A stretch of DNA of 33,509 bases from Sphaeroforma arctica JP610 (Eukaryota; Opisthokonta; Ichthyosporea; Ichthyophonida): the NCBI RefSeq assembly GCF_001186125.1, contig NW_014040340.1:14876-48384 (forward strand), written 5' to 3'. Positions 31,626 to 33,509 of this stretch are shown here, piece by piece; the stretch's first letter is position 1; each line of letters begins with the position of its first letter. The translations under genes were made by a program, and so were the position numbers. The notes beneath the pieces were generated by a model. It did not search any database and was not told the DNA's origin. It saw nothing but the letters and a program-made list of their open reading frames with translations.

Positions 31626-33509
31626 TGACTTAAGATGTACCATTCATCGAAGGTGTGTAACATAGCATCCAAAATTGTTGTCGCTTTCAGATCGCGGATC
31701 AGATACTCTTTGGCCATGCTAGAAAAATCGTCTATGATTGATATAGAGTGGGTGTTGGATCCTATTGACGTTACGAACGGTCCTATTATGTCCACGAAGA
31801 CTAACTTGAGAGGCTCTGTAGCAGGTTCGTGCTGTCGTTCCTTGGTTGTATTCTTGTTCTTCTATTTAGCAGTAGTGTATGCTTTGCATCGTTCCTCTGG
31901 TTGCCTTATGTAGGGTAAATATTTTGGGACGTAGCTGGGGTGCGCGAGCCTGTTGTGCCATGAAATCTGATTGGCTTTCACCAGCGATGGTTCCACTGTA
32001 GTCATAGCTATGTCGTCGATGTGCACACAGTATATTCTGTGTTTTTTTTATGTACTGTTATGGTTCTGAAGTTTGGTAGTAATATGTACATCATGTTGTT
32101 GGTGAATTCAAATGAGTAGTGTCACGCTGAGAGTAGGTTGATATTTAATAGTGCAGTTTTAAATGTTGTGTCAATGAGTGCGTCCCCCAAGTTTCATAGC
32201 TGAGCCACATACTTCGGATAAATGATTGTACCATCAGCTACTTCGAGCGCATACCGGTCATTAATGCGCGTGTTGCTGACGAGATGATGTTTGTGGTACT
32301 TATAGGGAAGTACGTGTATGGTGGCGCAGCTATCGCAAGCTATTCAGTATCCACCTCTGGAATCTATATCTGACTGATCTTTCACCTCCTTATTGTCGAT
32401 TGTAGGGTCAATTGTGGAGAATGCAATCTGTCTGTTTGCAGGTAACTGGCCATCAGATACTTGTGCTGACCTAGCTTTGTCCTGTTTGCCTTCATGAGCT
32501 TGGCGTCGATTGCTCTGGGATCTATATGTTCTGTCAATGTCTTGTGAATGTTGGATATCTCGTGAATATCTACCATCGTCGTATGCGTTTGTAAACATAC
32601 TTGTATCTAGGACATCCTGTTGATACTAAGCCTGATTGACCGGGTATTATGCCGAAACAATCAATGAGACTCGTTGAGTCGCTGTGACCTCCTTGAGATG
32701 ACGATGGACATCCACTTGCCCTGAACTTTTCGACCTCATAGTTGAATAAGTTCATATCAAGGTCGACGGTTCGTTACATATAGCGTTTGGCTTCAGCGTG
32801 GGATTCGTCAGCTATTGTAATCCATATGTCCTAGGCTTGTAGCTTACGGCATTGCCCGATGGAATGCCCACGATTATTGCAGAATGCACAATTTCCTGTC
32901 GATATAGCTGCATGCACAACGTGCACAATGGTTGATGGGTCACTTTCATCTGGATCCAATGGGATGAGGTACGTGGTGAGCTCATCATACGACATGGCCA
33001 TCATAGCGGGTGTCTTCAACGTAATCGTAACAGTCTGATTATCGTCGTTTACAGCCTGCCGTAGAATAGCGCATAGGCTGTTGTTAGACTTCGTACCTCC
33101 GACGTTTTTGAATTTCACAAATGCCGTGTTGAGACGACTGATAAGGCTGGCGTAAGATTCGTTCCGTTCTTGCGTGATGCGGTTCAGTTTTCCTTCTAAT
33201 GTCTGGATATCATCTTCGGTCAGGGCTTCAAACTTGTGTTTCAGTGCGGCAATAGCTTCCCAGGGCTTATCAATGAATTGGCTGATCTCCGTTTGCAGCA
33301 GTGGAGATAAGGTGCGGTTGATAATCCGATATGCCCAGCGATTTCATTGGGTGTCCATCGGTTGCCTCTAGATGGGGTTGGATAGGTCAATATTGTTGGG
33401 ATTACTTCACAATTCACGTATAGAATTGTCTGGGGTTTCCAAGGGAGCCAGTCGACCTTCGATTCGAGAATAGTGGTGGTCTTAATATCCTTAGAGTTCA
33501 CAGTAGGCA
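31626..33509 (-). mobile_element. Second copia-like family, copy 2, partial and running off the window
   Basis: It starts abruptly within the integrase region at 31626 and continues through pre-integrase, protease and gag to the window edge. Its gag has the knuckle CAFCNNRGHSIGQC (minus, about 32840-32880) and an N-terminal stretch with KVDWLPWKPQTILYVN (near 33440). It extends further into gag than copy 1. It is broken, and young by its identity with copy 1. Confidence 0.85.

Overview
This is nuclear DNA from a eukaryote. It has a protein gene split by five GT-AG introns, Pol III-type tRNA genes and several nested LTR retrotransposons. The species cannot be fixed from the sequence. A repeat-rich unicellular relative of animals, such as an ichthyosporean, is a low-confidence guess from the intron-rich organisation and transposon mix.

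Positions 1-8.1 kb form the gene region. The one clearly intact host gene is a mitochondrial ClpP protease subunit on the + strand, six exons from 2794 to 7541. It predicts 287 residues with a presequence and a Ser/His/Asp triad at bacterial spacing. Its introns are full of microsatellites and minisatellites. One array begins at the exon 3 donor and repeats donor-like CAG|GTGTGT sites. A tRNA-Ile(AAT) gene follows on the - strand.

Positions 8.2-15.1 kb are gene-poor. They hold a decayed PIF/Harbinger-like DDE transposase (-), an interrupted unidentified + strand coding region, and two unidentified - strand reading frames (12589-12876 and 14112-14573).

Positions 15.1-30.2 kb are a graveyard of LTR elements, nearly all on the - strand. 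From the left there is a Ty3/gypsy-like element split by an LTR-like insertion, a solo LTR with target-site duplication, and a tandem duplication holding an assembly gap. Next is a Ty1/copia-like element, then an LTR of a third family, then a second copia-like family. The gypsy-like element and the first copia-like element each carry a DLFAS-type, Dam-methyltransferase-like module. In the copia-like element this module lies between the His pair and the Cys pair of the integrase zinc-binding region, which is the most unusual feature of the window. All of these elements are broken.

Positions 30.2-33.5 kb hold about 1.5 kb of non-element DNA between two same-orientation, about 98% identical copies of the second copia family. 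It contains a possible SGNH-hydrolase exon, a tRNA-Asp(GTC) gene with a 12-nt intron, and a degenerate tRNA-Gly(GCC)-like gene. The second copia copy runs off the right edge.
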